Positions 7,388 to 14,845 of a stretch of 64,000 bases of DNA are shown piece by piece. The number at the start of each line of letters is the position of its first letter. The stretch's first letter is position 1. Below the pieces are notes generated by a model that was not told where the DNA came from, ran no database searches, and saw only the letters and a list, made by a program, of their open reading frames with translations. Source of the stretch: Sulfurimicrobium sp964552675 (GTDB taxonomy: Bacteria; Pseudomonadota; Gammaproteobacteria; Burkholderiales; Sulfuricellaceae); contig CAZKHJ010000013.1 of assembly GCA_964552675.1 (NCBI GenBank), positions 3,758 through 67,757 on the forward strand, in the 5' to 3' direction. A program made the translations under genes and the position numbers.

Positions 7388-8870
7388 GCCCTTTCTTACC
7401 CCCGCTGGCCTGAAAAAAATGAGCAAGCCTGACCATCGCCAGCGTATCGAGCTGGCAGTATTCGAGTAACGCATGTCTCAGATCATCTCGCCGGATTTCT
7501 GCCGTGCCGGGTTCAATCGCTTCAAGAAAAGCCGCCTGGGCCATGCCGCCGTCTTGAACTTCGGCGAGGGTTGAGTAATCCAGCTCCGGAGCAATCGTTG
7601 GCAACACTGCCTTGATGGACCAGGAACCCTTCATGGCCGGGTGATAGTAATGCTGCCTTGCGATCGGCAATAGATCTACAACACGTTCCGTCAGACTGGC
7701 AAGCGGTTCGGCTAGATCGGGGAACATGATGGCCAGTTCCCTTATCCGGGCGTTTTCAAAGCCCTGGTTATAGACCAGGATGGGTCCATCACTTCCCATG
7801 GCATCTATAAGGCTTTCCGCGAAACCACGCATGGGTGCACCGCCGGAAATATCAAGAAAACTCAAATGCTCCAACTCGCCCGGCGCTCTTTCGATATGGC
7901 ACGACCATTGAAACGGAAGCTGCTGGTAAGGTCGTGTGCCCACCCAGATCGGCATAGCAAACTGAATGGTTTCAAAATCCAGGTAGTATCGGGGATAAGG
8001 CAGGATGGTTAATGTATCTGCTGCTTCAGGATCGACTTCAGCCTGCCCGCTTACGGTGACTCGAAGAATTTTTTGCAACAATGGGCTATTGAGCCGTTCC
8101 AGCGGCACCTCGCGCAAATCTCGAAAACCTTCAACCTTTAATTCACGTGCCATGCTCTTACCTTCCTTACCGGGGAGCAGGCTCACGGGATATTCAGGCT
8201 CTCCCGCACTGCAATGGCGGTAAAAGAAGCATGGGTATGGATTCGAGCATTGATCACCAATTTCCACGTCCGGAATTTCCCCTGCGAGTGTTTGTTGCCC
8301 GGCCGCGATCCACCCAGAAACCTGCGCCACCAATGGGTGAATGACTTCCGTGACATCTGCTTCCGTCAGGAGGCCTCGATATTGGTTGCCTCCAGGATAA
8401 ACGAACTGGTTATCGATATGCATCAAGCCGATGCCGGTGAACTCAACGCCATTCTTCTCGGCAACCCATTTTTGCACCGCGCAATCGGCAAGGTAATAAT
8501 CCTTCACGCTGGTGGATGACTTAACTTCCACCATGCGATAACCATCTTTTTCCGGTAACAGAAGATCAGCACGAATCAGCGTGCCTTCATGCTCGAAAGT
8601 CGCCTCGAATAGGGGCTTGTCGGGGTAGTCGCGTAGCGCCAGTCTTGTTTCTGCCAGGGCTGCACTGAGATCGTTCTGTTCGCCCCCGATCAGAATACCG
8701 ACCGGGTACATGGCCTGGGCCAAGGCGCCGACTTGATGGCCAGCCTGAAAGCGAGCTGTTGCGTCTGCGCTCTCCGCCTCCAACTCTGGGTGATGGACTG
8801 ACAGATACAGTCGCTTGGGACACTGGAGGTAAGCGAGAATCCGTGACTTGGAGAGTCCGGGCTTGGGCAT
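7374..8870 (-). CDS. DUF2779 protein: Cas4/RecB-like nuclease fused to DEDD-type exonuclease
   Basis: A 498-residue protein. The N-terminal half is a RecB/Cas4-like PD-(D/E)xK nuclease: Cys17 near the start, Asp102, the EVK motif at 115-117 and three more cysteines at 208, 214 and 220, placed as in Fe-S-bound Cas4 and AddB enzymes. From about residue 290 a second domain follows with LDFE (Asp298, Glu300), LVYNQGFE and a late LEYCQLDT block, as in DEDD 3'-5' exonucleases of the DUF2779 family. It should degrade DNA or RNA ends, and two nuclease active sites look complete. AGGA precedes the ATG. It is divergent from the DnaA-like gene, with two GCGAC-N7-GTCGC sites between them. A second, broken copy lies at 19158-19416. 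Confidence 0.88.
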   Translation of the reverse strand: MPKPGLSKSRILAYLQCPKRLYLSVHHPELEAESADATARFQAGHQVGALAQAMYPVGILIGGEQNDLSAALAETRLALRDYPDKPLFEATFEHEGTLIRADLLLPEKDGYRMVEVKSSTSVKDYYLADCAVQKWVAEKNGVEFTGIGLMHIDNQFVYPGGNQYRGLLTEADVTEVIHPLVAQVSGWIAAGQQTLAGEIPDVEIGDQCSNPYPCFFYRHCSAGEPEYPVSLLPGKEGKSMARELKVEGFRDLREVPLERLNSPLLQKILRVTVSGQAEVDPEAADTLTILPYPRYYLDFETIQFAMPIWVGTRPYQQLPFQWSCHIERAPGELEHLSFLDISGGAPMRGFAESLIDAMGSDGPILVYNQGFENARIRELAIMFPDLAEPLASLTERVVDLLPIARQHYYHPAMKGSWSIKAVLPTIAPELDYSTLAEVQDGGMAQAAFLEAIEPGTAEIRRDDLRHALLEYCQLDTLAMVRLAHFFQASGGKKGHGKI

Positions 8871-8912
8871 TGCATGTCATCCTGATTGGTTTGCATCAGT
8901 ATGCCAGTCTGT

Positions 8913-8965
8913 GCGACGAATGGAGTCGCATGGCTATGGATTTTCACTGCGACATTGATTGTCGC
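8913..8965. promoter_or_regulatory. Tandem operator pair A (GCGAC-N7-GTCGC x2)
   Basis: Two perfect 17-bp inverted repeats, GCGAC-N7-GTCGC, lie at 8913-8929 and 8949-8965 with a 36-bp period. They stand in the divergent space between the DUF2779 gene and the DnaA-like gene. The same motif recurs at three other island promoters. Probable binding site of the island's WYL regulator. Confidence 0.8.
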
Positions 8966-9007
8966 GATTTCTCTTTACCCTGTCACAACAGGAGGGAATG
9001 GAGAGTG

Positions 9008-9583
9008 ATGCTCATCGAACGCAGGAAGCATTGGGCTGGCACCTGCCCCAATCTGAATTTTTTGAATCAGGAATATGCAAGTGTCGATGCCACAGTGATC
9101 AGGATTGCACAGCAATTCGCTGATGATGCTGGTTCGGCACCATTGTTTATTGCTGGGGGCACAGGAATAACCAGGCATTGGTTGCTCAATGCCATTGGCA
9201 ACCGGATTATTGACGCCAACCCGAGCCTGCGGGTCCGCTTATTCACAGCCAAGGCGTTCGTCAAGCTGGCCGATGATTGCCGGCGCAAAGGACGGATCAG
9301 TGAATTTACACGTAATGTTCTCGGGCTGGCTATCTGCTTGGTCGGTGACCTTGAAGCCCTGGGCGACGATGAAGATGCACAGAAATGCTTTTACCTGACG
9401 ATCGGCGCTGCTCTGGAACAGGGCTGCCGGGTTGCGCTGGCGAGCCAGCTAGCGCCAAATGAATTGGGGCTTTGCAATCCGTACTACATACAACTGTTTG
9501 AAATTTTCAAGGTCGCCAACTTGGCAAACGATGATCCCATGCAAGCGCCAGAGTTAGAGGCGGGCACGAAGGCGGTCATGTGA
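9008..9583 (+). CDS. DnaA-like AAA+ domain protein with degenerate Walker A
   Basis: The start is set at 9008 (or the adjacent GTG at 9005) because AGGAGG lies 9-12 bases upstream; the frame is open further back but would run through both operator sites. The 191-residue product matches the ATPase core of DnaA/Hda: PLFIAGG, then LLNAIGN, then RVRLFTAKAF, as in DnaA. The P-loop is spoiled: where DnaA has GGVGLGKTHL this has GGTGITRHWL, so the Lys and Thr that hold ATP phosphates are Arg and His. The Walker B area (LVGDLEAL) is altered too. There is no DnaA DNA-binding domain. It is probably a non-hydrolysing DnaA/Hda mimic acting on replication or as a partner of the next gene, with which it overlaps by 4 bp. 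Confidence 0.7.
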   Translation: MLIERRKHWAGTCPNLNFLNQEYASVDATVIRIAQQFADDAGSAPLFIAGGTGITRHWLLNAIGNRIIDANPSLRVRLFTAKAFVKLADDCRRKGRISEFTRNVLGLAICLVGDLEALGDDEDAQKCFYLTIGAALEQGCRVALASQLAPNELGLCNPYYIQLFEIFKVANLANDDPMQAPELEAGTKAVM

Positions 9584-10821
9584 AACCCAGCCATAAGCTG
9601 CCCACCAGTATGTTTCCATTGCCTGATGCAATTAAAAAACTCGGCAGGTTCGAAAAGGATAAGGATTTCCGAACCGCGTTGTCTTGTTGCTGGAATTTCC
9701 TGCGCCCATTGTGCGAGAAATCCGTACACGTTGAGGATTATCCAGAGGCGAAGGTTATTACCATCCTGGGCGGGCACATTGTCATCGAGAAAGCCCGCGA
9801 CCGCCCATTCATCCATATCTCCCGCCTCAATTCCTGTATGGATGCTTCTCATCTTGCCATGTACCCGGCACTGGATGCAGTCCTTCGCCCGGGGGAAGAA
9901 GTTGAAATACTGTGGGGCTTTCATTCAAAGCTAATTTCTTCGTGCTTTGGTATGCCCGGAAATGCAAATCTCAAACCAAGCCTCGATCACGCAAACAGTC
10001 AACCTGCGGAGAAATCGGAACAGGAATACGAACGATGCGAAGATATTTTCGAGACTGCAATGACGATCATCATCAAGGCACTGAAGGAAACGGGATTGAT
10101 CAGTTCCGAAGCTATCAACAGCCGCGTGTACCAGGAAATAAAACTTGATGAGGATGTTGCCGAATTAACTCGGCATTTCATGGGACAGGTGCGGGGAGAT
10201 GCCTATTGTGTGGCCTGGCAGCACCAGAAAATGCTGTGCAAATACTATCAGGCCCGCCAACCACTGCGCCACCTCCTGATGTCAGCTCTCATTGAGGGCG
10301 CCATTTTCGCGAGCAGTGACATGCTTGTAGATTTATCGGCCGCATTGCACCGGCGAGGAGTTTCTCGGACGGGCATGAGAAGATTCATGACGCTAAATGG
10401 CCACTCCCTGTACCTTCTTCAAAACATACAACCCGTGGCGCAAAACCCGGTTCAGATTGACCGGCCACTTTCAATACTGGTGCGGTCCATGTTAATGCTA
10501 CAGCGCCTGCCACCCACAAAATTTGACATGTGGTTTGATCTTATTTTCGAGTGGGCTGAGCTATACCAATACGTCTTATTTGAAGAACACGTTGAATGTT
10601 CCCCACAGACCCGTCATATTGAAGCGTTCATGAGGGTGCTTGCTCGTGAGGTGGCACGTCGCCCCACGCAAGAATTTGAAGCGTTTCGACTTGAATTGCG
10701 CCAAGTGGTGGAATGGATCACCTGCCGCGAAGATAGCGCAGTGTTTTCATTTCCGGTCATTGACGAAAACTGGGAAAAATTTGGATGGCGCTGGTTTGTA
10801 AGGCATTCACGAAAATGGTAG
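9580..10821 (+). CDS. Conserved-looking protein of unknown function, coupled to the DnaA-like gene
   Basis: A 413-residue protein whose GTG start overlaps the stop of the DnaA-like gene (GTGA), so the two should be translated together and may form a complex. No named domain was recognised. It is rich in charged and aromatic residues, has no signal peptide or membrane helix, and its C-terminal half is predicted mostly helical by composition. Base usage is lower in GC than the core genes nearby. Function unknown; the position suggests an effector or platform for the DnaA-like protein. Confidence 0.75.
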   Translation: MKPSHKLPTSMFPLPDAIKKLGRFEKDKDFRTALSCCWNFLRPLCEKSVHVEDYPEAKVITILGGHIVIEKARDRPFIHISRLNSCMDASHLAMYPALDAVLRPGEEVEILWGFHSKLISSCFGMPGNANLKPSLDHANSQPAEKSEQEYERCEDIFETAMTIIIKALKETGLISSEAINSRVYQEIKLDEDVAELTRHFMGQVRGDAYCVAWQHQKMLCKYYQARQPLRHLLMSALIEGAIFASSDMLVDLSAALHRRGVSRTGMRRFMTLNGHSLYLLQNIQPVAQNPVQIDRPLSILVRSMLMLQRLPPTKFDMWFDLIFEWAELYQYVLFEEHVECSPQTRHIEAFMRVLAREVARRPTQEFEAFRLELRQVVEWITCREDSAVFSFPVIDENWEKFGWRWFVRHSRKW

Positions 10822-10854
10822 CGCATAGGACTGAGTTCTATGGCGCGGCCACAT

Positions 10855-11475
10855 TCATTCGGTGATTGATTTATTACGCATCAACTCGATGGCAAGTGAA
10901 ACTTGACGGCGACCAATCTCGCACCACTGTTCCCCTGTAGGTGCTTTGCGTCGCCACGCCATGCCTGAAGTATGGGGCATAGGTACAGCGAGGAGGGATA
11001 TCTCATCAACCAAGGGTTGCATAGCCGGATGGCAAAGTTTGCGGTCGATCGAACAGCCACCCGGTTTATTGGAAATTTCGATGTGATGGGACAATGTGCC
11101 GGCGCCGAGGATATGGGCTGTAGCTGTGCTCCCGACCAGTAGCAGCACACGAGGCCGCGTTTCTCGGATGAAATCCACCAGAAACGGAAGACAGACGGCA
11201 GCCTCTTTCCGAGTTGGTTTCCTGTTATTAGGTGGCCTACATCGGCAGATATTGGCCTGCCCGTAACTTTCGCGAGGGATGCCGTGCTCAGCCAGCAGAA
11301 AATCTAATGTTTCTCCAGCGTTGCCTACAAAGCCAAAACCTTTCTCATCTTCATATTTCCCCGGCGCCTCGCCCACAGCCAGCAAGCCACCCTTGGGCGC
11401 CGGATTTGGCATCACGATCTGACTACGTGAATCGCATAAATCCGGACACAAGGAGCATTCCATATTTATTTCCAT
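10855..11475 (-). CDS. Family 4-like uracil-DNA glycosylase
   Basis: A 206-residue protein with the family 4 pattern: Cys7 and Cys10 for the Fe-S cluster, GEAPGKYED at 35-43 then FVGNAGETLD, NICRCRPPNNRKPT with the third cysteine, and a C-terminal HTSG in the place of the HPS loop. These enzymes excise uracil from DNA by base flipping. It starts 44 bp after the stop of the upstream gene on the same strand, so it probably shares that promoter. In an island with nucleases a base-excising enzyme may attack modified or deaminated foreign DNA, but housekeeping repair cannot be excluded. AAGGA precedes the ATG. Confidence 0.85.
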   Translation of the reverse strand: MEINMECSLCPDLCDSRSQIVMPNPAPKGGLLAVGEAPGKYEDEKGFGFVGNAGETLDFLLAEHGIPRESYGQANICRCRPPNNRKPTRKEAAVCLPFLVDFIRETRPRVLLLVGSTATAHILGAGTLSHHIEISNKPGGCSIDRKLCHPAMQPLVDEISLLAVPMPHTSGMAWRRKAPTGEQWCEIGRRQVSLAIELMRNKSITE

Positions 11476-11519
11476 TGATTCCTTTTTTCCAGATGTTTCA
11501 TGGAAACTGATTTAGGTCG

Positions 11520-12371
11520 CTAGGCAAAATCTTTTTCTCTTCGGGAAATATTAACGTATTTAGAAAATAATGGCCTACAAGTGACCTCAAAGTGATTGTT
11601 TTTCTGCCAATAACCTTCTTCCATGGAAGCAATGCCCTTCTGAATTACTTCATGATGTTTCTCCTGCGCCAAGATGAAAAAAGCTCTTGATGAGCCTCTC
11701 CGGTAGCGCAATCCCCAAATGGACGCCCCTTCCGTCAATTTGCTCAATTCACCTGAAATGTGCTTTATTTGATTGTCGTGGGAATCCTTGCGCCCGAGAT
11801 GATGATAGATTACCAACGAGCAACCATGTTTCCAAAGAGTTTCAATTTCCCCAGGTAGCACGTATTTTCCTGCCTTGGCAGGAGCGCCATTGCCACCAAG
11901 AAAAATGCCATTGTCCGGATCGAGAAAAACAATATCGCGTTTTTCGAGTTGCATGTACGCACGTTCGAACCATTGAGACCGAGCATCGCCAGCTGAAGGT
12001 GGAATCTCTTCACCGAAGCATTTCGTTCCTGAGGGAAGAACCGTCTCTATGGCACGAATTCCGGCACCAAACTTTCCCACATACCGTCTATGAATGCCTT
12101 TTACGTCAGATAGCTGAAATAAATCTGAATCACGAGCGATGCGGTCAAGCGTACGGAACAGCGGCGGATCGCATTCCTCATATCCTTGCTTGCTCAGATA
12201 AGAAATGTGCTTACCATCTTTTCCCCGTGCATTTCTATCGATTTTCGAATTAGCAAGGTACCAGAGAACCCCCAGTTTTATTTGGGCACTGCTTGCGCTG
12301 CCCATGCACAAACTCCGGAGCAACCCATATTTCCCGAAATCACCCACATCACCAACATACTTGTCCTGCAT
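11520..12371 (-). CDS. Uncharacterised conserved protein with DKYVGDVGDFGKYGLLR start
   Basis: A 283-residue protein from the ATG at 12371, chosen for the GGAG seven bases upstream and because the conserved start MQDKYVGDVGDFGKY follows at once. A later DIVFLDPDNG block resembles the acidic loop of Rossmann-fold methyltransferases, and IYHHLGRKDSH may be a further active-site segment. I know this start pattern from scattered bacterial proteins without assigned function. It heads a two-gene unit with the uracil-DNA glycosylase. The operator pair B lies 85 bp upstream. A nucleic-acid-modifying role is possible but is inference. Confidence 0.75.
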   Translation of the reverse strand: MQDKYVGDVGDFGKYGLLRSLCMGSASSAQIKLGVLWYLANSKIDRNARGKDGKHISYLSKQGYEECDPPLFRTLDRIARDSDLFQLSDVKGIHRRYVGKFGAGIRAIETVLPSGTKCFGEEIPPSAGDARSQWFERAYMQLEKRDIVFLDPDNGIFLGGNGAPAKAGKYVLPGEIETLWKHGCSLVIYHHLGRKDSHDNQIKHISGELSKLTEGASIWGLRYRRGSSRAFFILAQEKHHEVIQKGIASMEEGYWQKNNHFEVTCRPLFSKYVNISRREKDFA

Positions 12372-12455
12372 ATCAGACTCCAAAATGGTTAATCGCCAAC
12401 TAATCATACGGCTATTCGGATGGAATCTGGCCGCCCATCATGATCTTTCATTGAA

Positions 12456-12506
12456 CCGACAAGTGGCGTCGCACAAAACATAAATTACTGCGGCGTAACC
12501 TGTCGC
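12456..12506. promoter_or_regulatory. Tandem operator pair B
   Basis: CCGAC-N7-GTCGC (12456-12472) and GCGGC-N7-GTCGC (12490-12506) each differ by one base from the GCGAC-N7-GTCGC consensus and repeat with a 34-bp period. They lie in the divergent region that serves the DKY/glycosylase unit leftward and the membrane-lipoprotein-FtsZ-like unit rightward. Confidence 0.7.
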
Positions 12507-12566
12507 ACAAAACCTCATACTGGTGAAAAGACAAAACTCAGCTGGTGCGAGGGCAGGAGCAACAAT

Positions 12567-12791
12567 ATGAAAGAAATAATTGAGTTTCTGGCTGGATCCT
12601 TCCTTTACATGCTGGCGTTCATAGTCTTCTTGTTCGCCCTGGGCTTGGCTCTGTCGGTGGTGTCGGGAGGTCCGCTTGTGTGGTTTGGGTTGTATTCGGC
12701 CTACGCCGTGTATCGGATGAGAAAAAATCACAAGGAGGGCAGGACATTGTTCGATTGGAAAAACAATCGCTGGGAGGGGATTAAAAAATGA
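12567..12791 (+). CDS. Small membrane protein
   Basis: A 74-residue protein with two hydrophobic stretches (about 8-33 and 35-48) and a basic, polar tail (RMRKNHKEG...), so it should sit in the inner membrane with the tail in the cytoplasm. AGGAG precedes the ATG by 9 bases. Its stop overlaps the start of the next mini-ORF (ATGA). It is the first gene of the unit that ends in the FtsZ-like GTPase and could anchor that protein. Family not recognised. Confidence 0.75.
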   Translation: MKEIIEFLAGSFLYMLAFIVFLFALGLALSVVSGGPLVWFGLYSAYAVYRMRKNHKEGRTLFDWKNNRWEGIKK

Positions 12792-12907
12792 GATTTCCTG
12801 CGATCCAATCGGATTTGGTCAAAGTTGTGGCGATCGATGGTGTCAACGCCAATATTGTTGAATATTTGATTCGGAGCTTGCAAACATGTCGTTCAAAAAA
12901 TATGTAA
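12788..12907 (+). pseudogene. 39-codon partial duplicate of the FtsZ-like N-terminus
   Basis: This short frame begins ATGA-overlapped with the membrane gene and encodes SDLVKVVAIDGV...NIVEYLI, which lines up with SDMVKVVGVGGAG...AIVEYLI at the start of the FtsZ-like gene 1.1 kb downstream. The nucleotide sequences are clearly related too. The glycine-rich nucleotide loop (GVGGAG) has become AIDGVN and the frame stops after 39 codons, overlapping the lipoprotein start. It is a decayed partial duplication, or possibly a small translated peptide mimicking the FtsZ-like N-terminus. Confidence 0.7.
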
Positions 12908-13869
12908 TGATCCCTGCAATGGCGTGCCTTGTCCTTGCGTCTTGCTCGAAAACGCCTGTGCAGGTGGCGGAGACCTATCAAAGCCACCTTGCGAAAATAT
13001 CCACTATTGAGGAAATCCAAAAGGAATGTGTGGAGATCGAGGCGGAGAGGGCAAATATAATTAGCGCATCGGCCCCACTTCTGAAAAAGAACCCGTCATT
13101 CGTAATTTTTGGAGACGTGAAGGATAAAGGCAAATCAACCATCCTGATATGGGGGAAAGCCTTCGTTGGATCCAGAGATCAACATTGGGTATCGAGTGGG
13201 GAAGAGCGGAATATCCTGGTGATCAATCCCAAGAATCAAGTCAAAAACGAGAATTATTACCAAGGCAGAGACTATTTTCTTAAGAAGGATTCTGGGAAGA
13301 ACGGGTTCGGTGCTGATGTGCCTGTCTGGGTTTTTGGGGATCCGCCGCAAGAAGTGGCTGAGGTATTAGCAAAAAACGAAGAAATGAATCAAAAGCAGGC
13401 GGCTTGTTTCAATAGAAAGCTGGAGCTGGAATCGGCTCAGAAAGAGAAAACGCACAACGTCCAGGGGCAAGTTCAAAATGTGACAGGGAATAGCACCCAA
13501 AACCAGCAAGCAGTTGCGGAACCGGCCGGGGTGACAAGTGCTGCTGCTACGGCTGTACCACCCCCGGAAAATTCTTGCGCAAACCCAGCCACTGATTTCG
13601 ACCTCAGACGGTGCGCAAGGGAGCATTTCGAGAAGGCCGATCAGGAGCTCAACCAAATCTACAAGAAGGTCTTCGCAAAATTGCCTCCCGATCAGCAGGT
13701 TCGCCTGAAACGGGAGCAGATTGCCTGGATCAGGCTAAAGGAAAAAGACTGCACAGCCGCAGTTGAAGGCGCCGATAAAGGAACGTCAGTTTGGGAGCTC
13801 AATAGCCTTGGGTGTCAAACCACCATGACGGAAAAACGAATTACAGACCTGAAGGCTATGGAAAGTTGA
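12886..13869 (+). CDS. Lipoprotein with C-terminal LprI (DUF1311) domain
   Basis: A 327-residue protein with a lipoprotein signal ending LASC (Cys20). The C-terminal 80 residues carry the LprI/DUF1311 pattern: paired cysteines near C..P..DFDLRRCA, then ADQELNQIYKKV, REQIAWIRLKEKDC and a final Cys. LprI domains are linked to lysozyme inhibition at the cell surface. The first 200 residues are unassigned, with a Gln/Asn-rich linker. It overlaps the mini-ORF upstream, and its stop overlaps the FtsZ-like start (TGATG), so the two are probably translationally coupled. Confidence 0.85.
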   Translation: MSFKKYVMIPAMACLVLASCSKTPVQVAETYQSHLAKISTIEEIQKECVEIEAERANIISASAPLLKKNPSFVIFGDVKDKGKSTILIWGKAFVGSRDQHWVSSGEERNILVINPKNQVKNENYYQGRDYFLKKDSGKNGFGADVPVWVFGDPPQEVAEVLAKNEEMNQKQAACFNRKLELESAQKEKTHNVQGQVQNVTGNSTQNQQAVAEPAGVTSAAATAVPPPENSCANPATDFDLRRCAREHFEKADQELNQIYKKVFAKLPPDQQVRLKREQIAWIRLKEKDCTAAVEGADKGTSVWELNSLGCQTTMTEKRITDLKAMES

Positions 13870-14810
13870 TGTCCAGCCTATCGGACATGGTCAAGGTTGT
13901 GGGGGTCGGTGGTGCCGGAACCGCTATCGTGGAGTATTTGATTCAATCGAAAACGTCAGGGATAAACGAATATATTTGCATTGACTCCGACGCCGACTCA
14001 CTGCAACGGTCAAACGCCCATGTGAAAATTTTGCTTTGCAATCGCGGAACCCACGATCACGCCGTGGGTGACATTGGAACAGTCCAGGCTATGACATGGA
14101 ATGAGCGCGAGTCCATTTCTGAAGCATTACAAAATGCGCACTTGGTGTTTATTGTCGCGGGACTGGGCGGCGGAACCGGAACTGGTGCCACTGAAGTCAT
14201 TGCTCAAATTGCACATGATGCAAAGGCACTGACTGTAGCGCTGGTCAGCACTCCTTTTGGAGTTGAAAAGCGACGAGCCCACATCGCAAATGAAGCGCTC
14301 TGCAAGATTCAGCCCTATGTGGACTGCATGGCGCCCCTTTCTCTTGCACGCTATCAAGGCGCCTTTGACGAGGAGATTTCCTGTAAGAATACGTTTGACG
14401 CTGTGCATGTGACCATCGAAGTCAGCATTCAGGCGATCACTTCCATTGCCACCTGTTCTGGTTTGATCGGCGTTGACTTCGTGGATTTCAAACAAGTGCT
14501 GGAAGAATCAAAAATCTTGCGTATCGGATGGAGTAGCGCCAAGGCCAATGAGTCGGCTTTGAGTCGAGCACTTGAACACCCATTCTATTCTGATGGAGCG
14601 CCAGAGCACAGGTGCACCTTCATTTCGATCATAGCCTCACCGAGTTTCGGGTTGGCTGACTATCATGAGGTTTTGAAAAGTGCGACTGCACGCCTGCCCA
14701 ACGCGCCCTTGATTATGGTGAGTTGTGACATCGATGATCGCTTGAATCCTGGTGAGACAAAGCTGGTGCTTTTTTCCAGTGGATATGCTGAATCCGCCAC
14801 GCCGACTTGA
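13869..14810 (+). CDS. Divergent FtsZ/tubulin-superfamily GTPase
   Basis: A 313-residue protein starting at 13869, where its ATG overlaps the upstream stop. FtsZ landmarks are clear: VVGVGGAG at 10-17, a DSDADSLQ segment near 39-46 matching the NTDAQAL loop, the tubulin signature GGGTGTG at 100-106, ALTVALVSTPF then RR, and a T7-like loop GVDFVDF at 201-207 that keeps both acidic residues needed for GTP hydrolysis on polymerisation. It lacks the long C-terminal linker and the conserved tail by which cell-division FtsZ binds FtsA and ZipA. It is thus not the housekeeping ftsZ and lies outside any dcw cluster. It may form filaments that segregate DNA or interfere with division. Confidence 0.88.
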   Translation: MSSLSDMVKVVGVGGAGTAIVEYLIQSKTSGINEYICIDSDADSLQRSNAHVKILLCNRGTHDHAVGDIGTVQAMTWNERESISEALQNAHLVFIVAGLGGGTGTGATEVIAQIAHDAKALTVALVSTPFGVEKRRAHIANEALCKIQPYVDCMAPLSLARYQGAFDEEISCKNTFDAVHVTIEVSIQAITSIATCSGLIGVDFVDFKQVLEESKILRIGWSSAKANESALSRALEHPFYSDGAPEHRCTFISIIASPSFGLADYHEVLKSATARLPNAPLIMVSCDIDDRLNPGETKLVLFSSGYAESATPT

Positions 14811-14845
14811 ATGACCGGGGGCGAGGATACGCGGTTGCCGAAATA

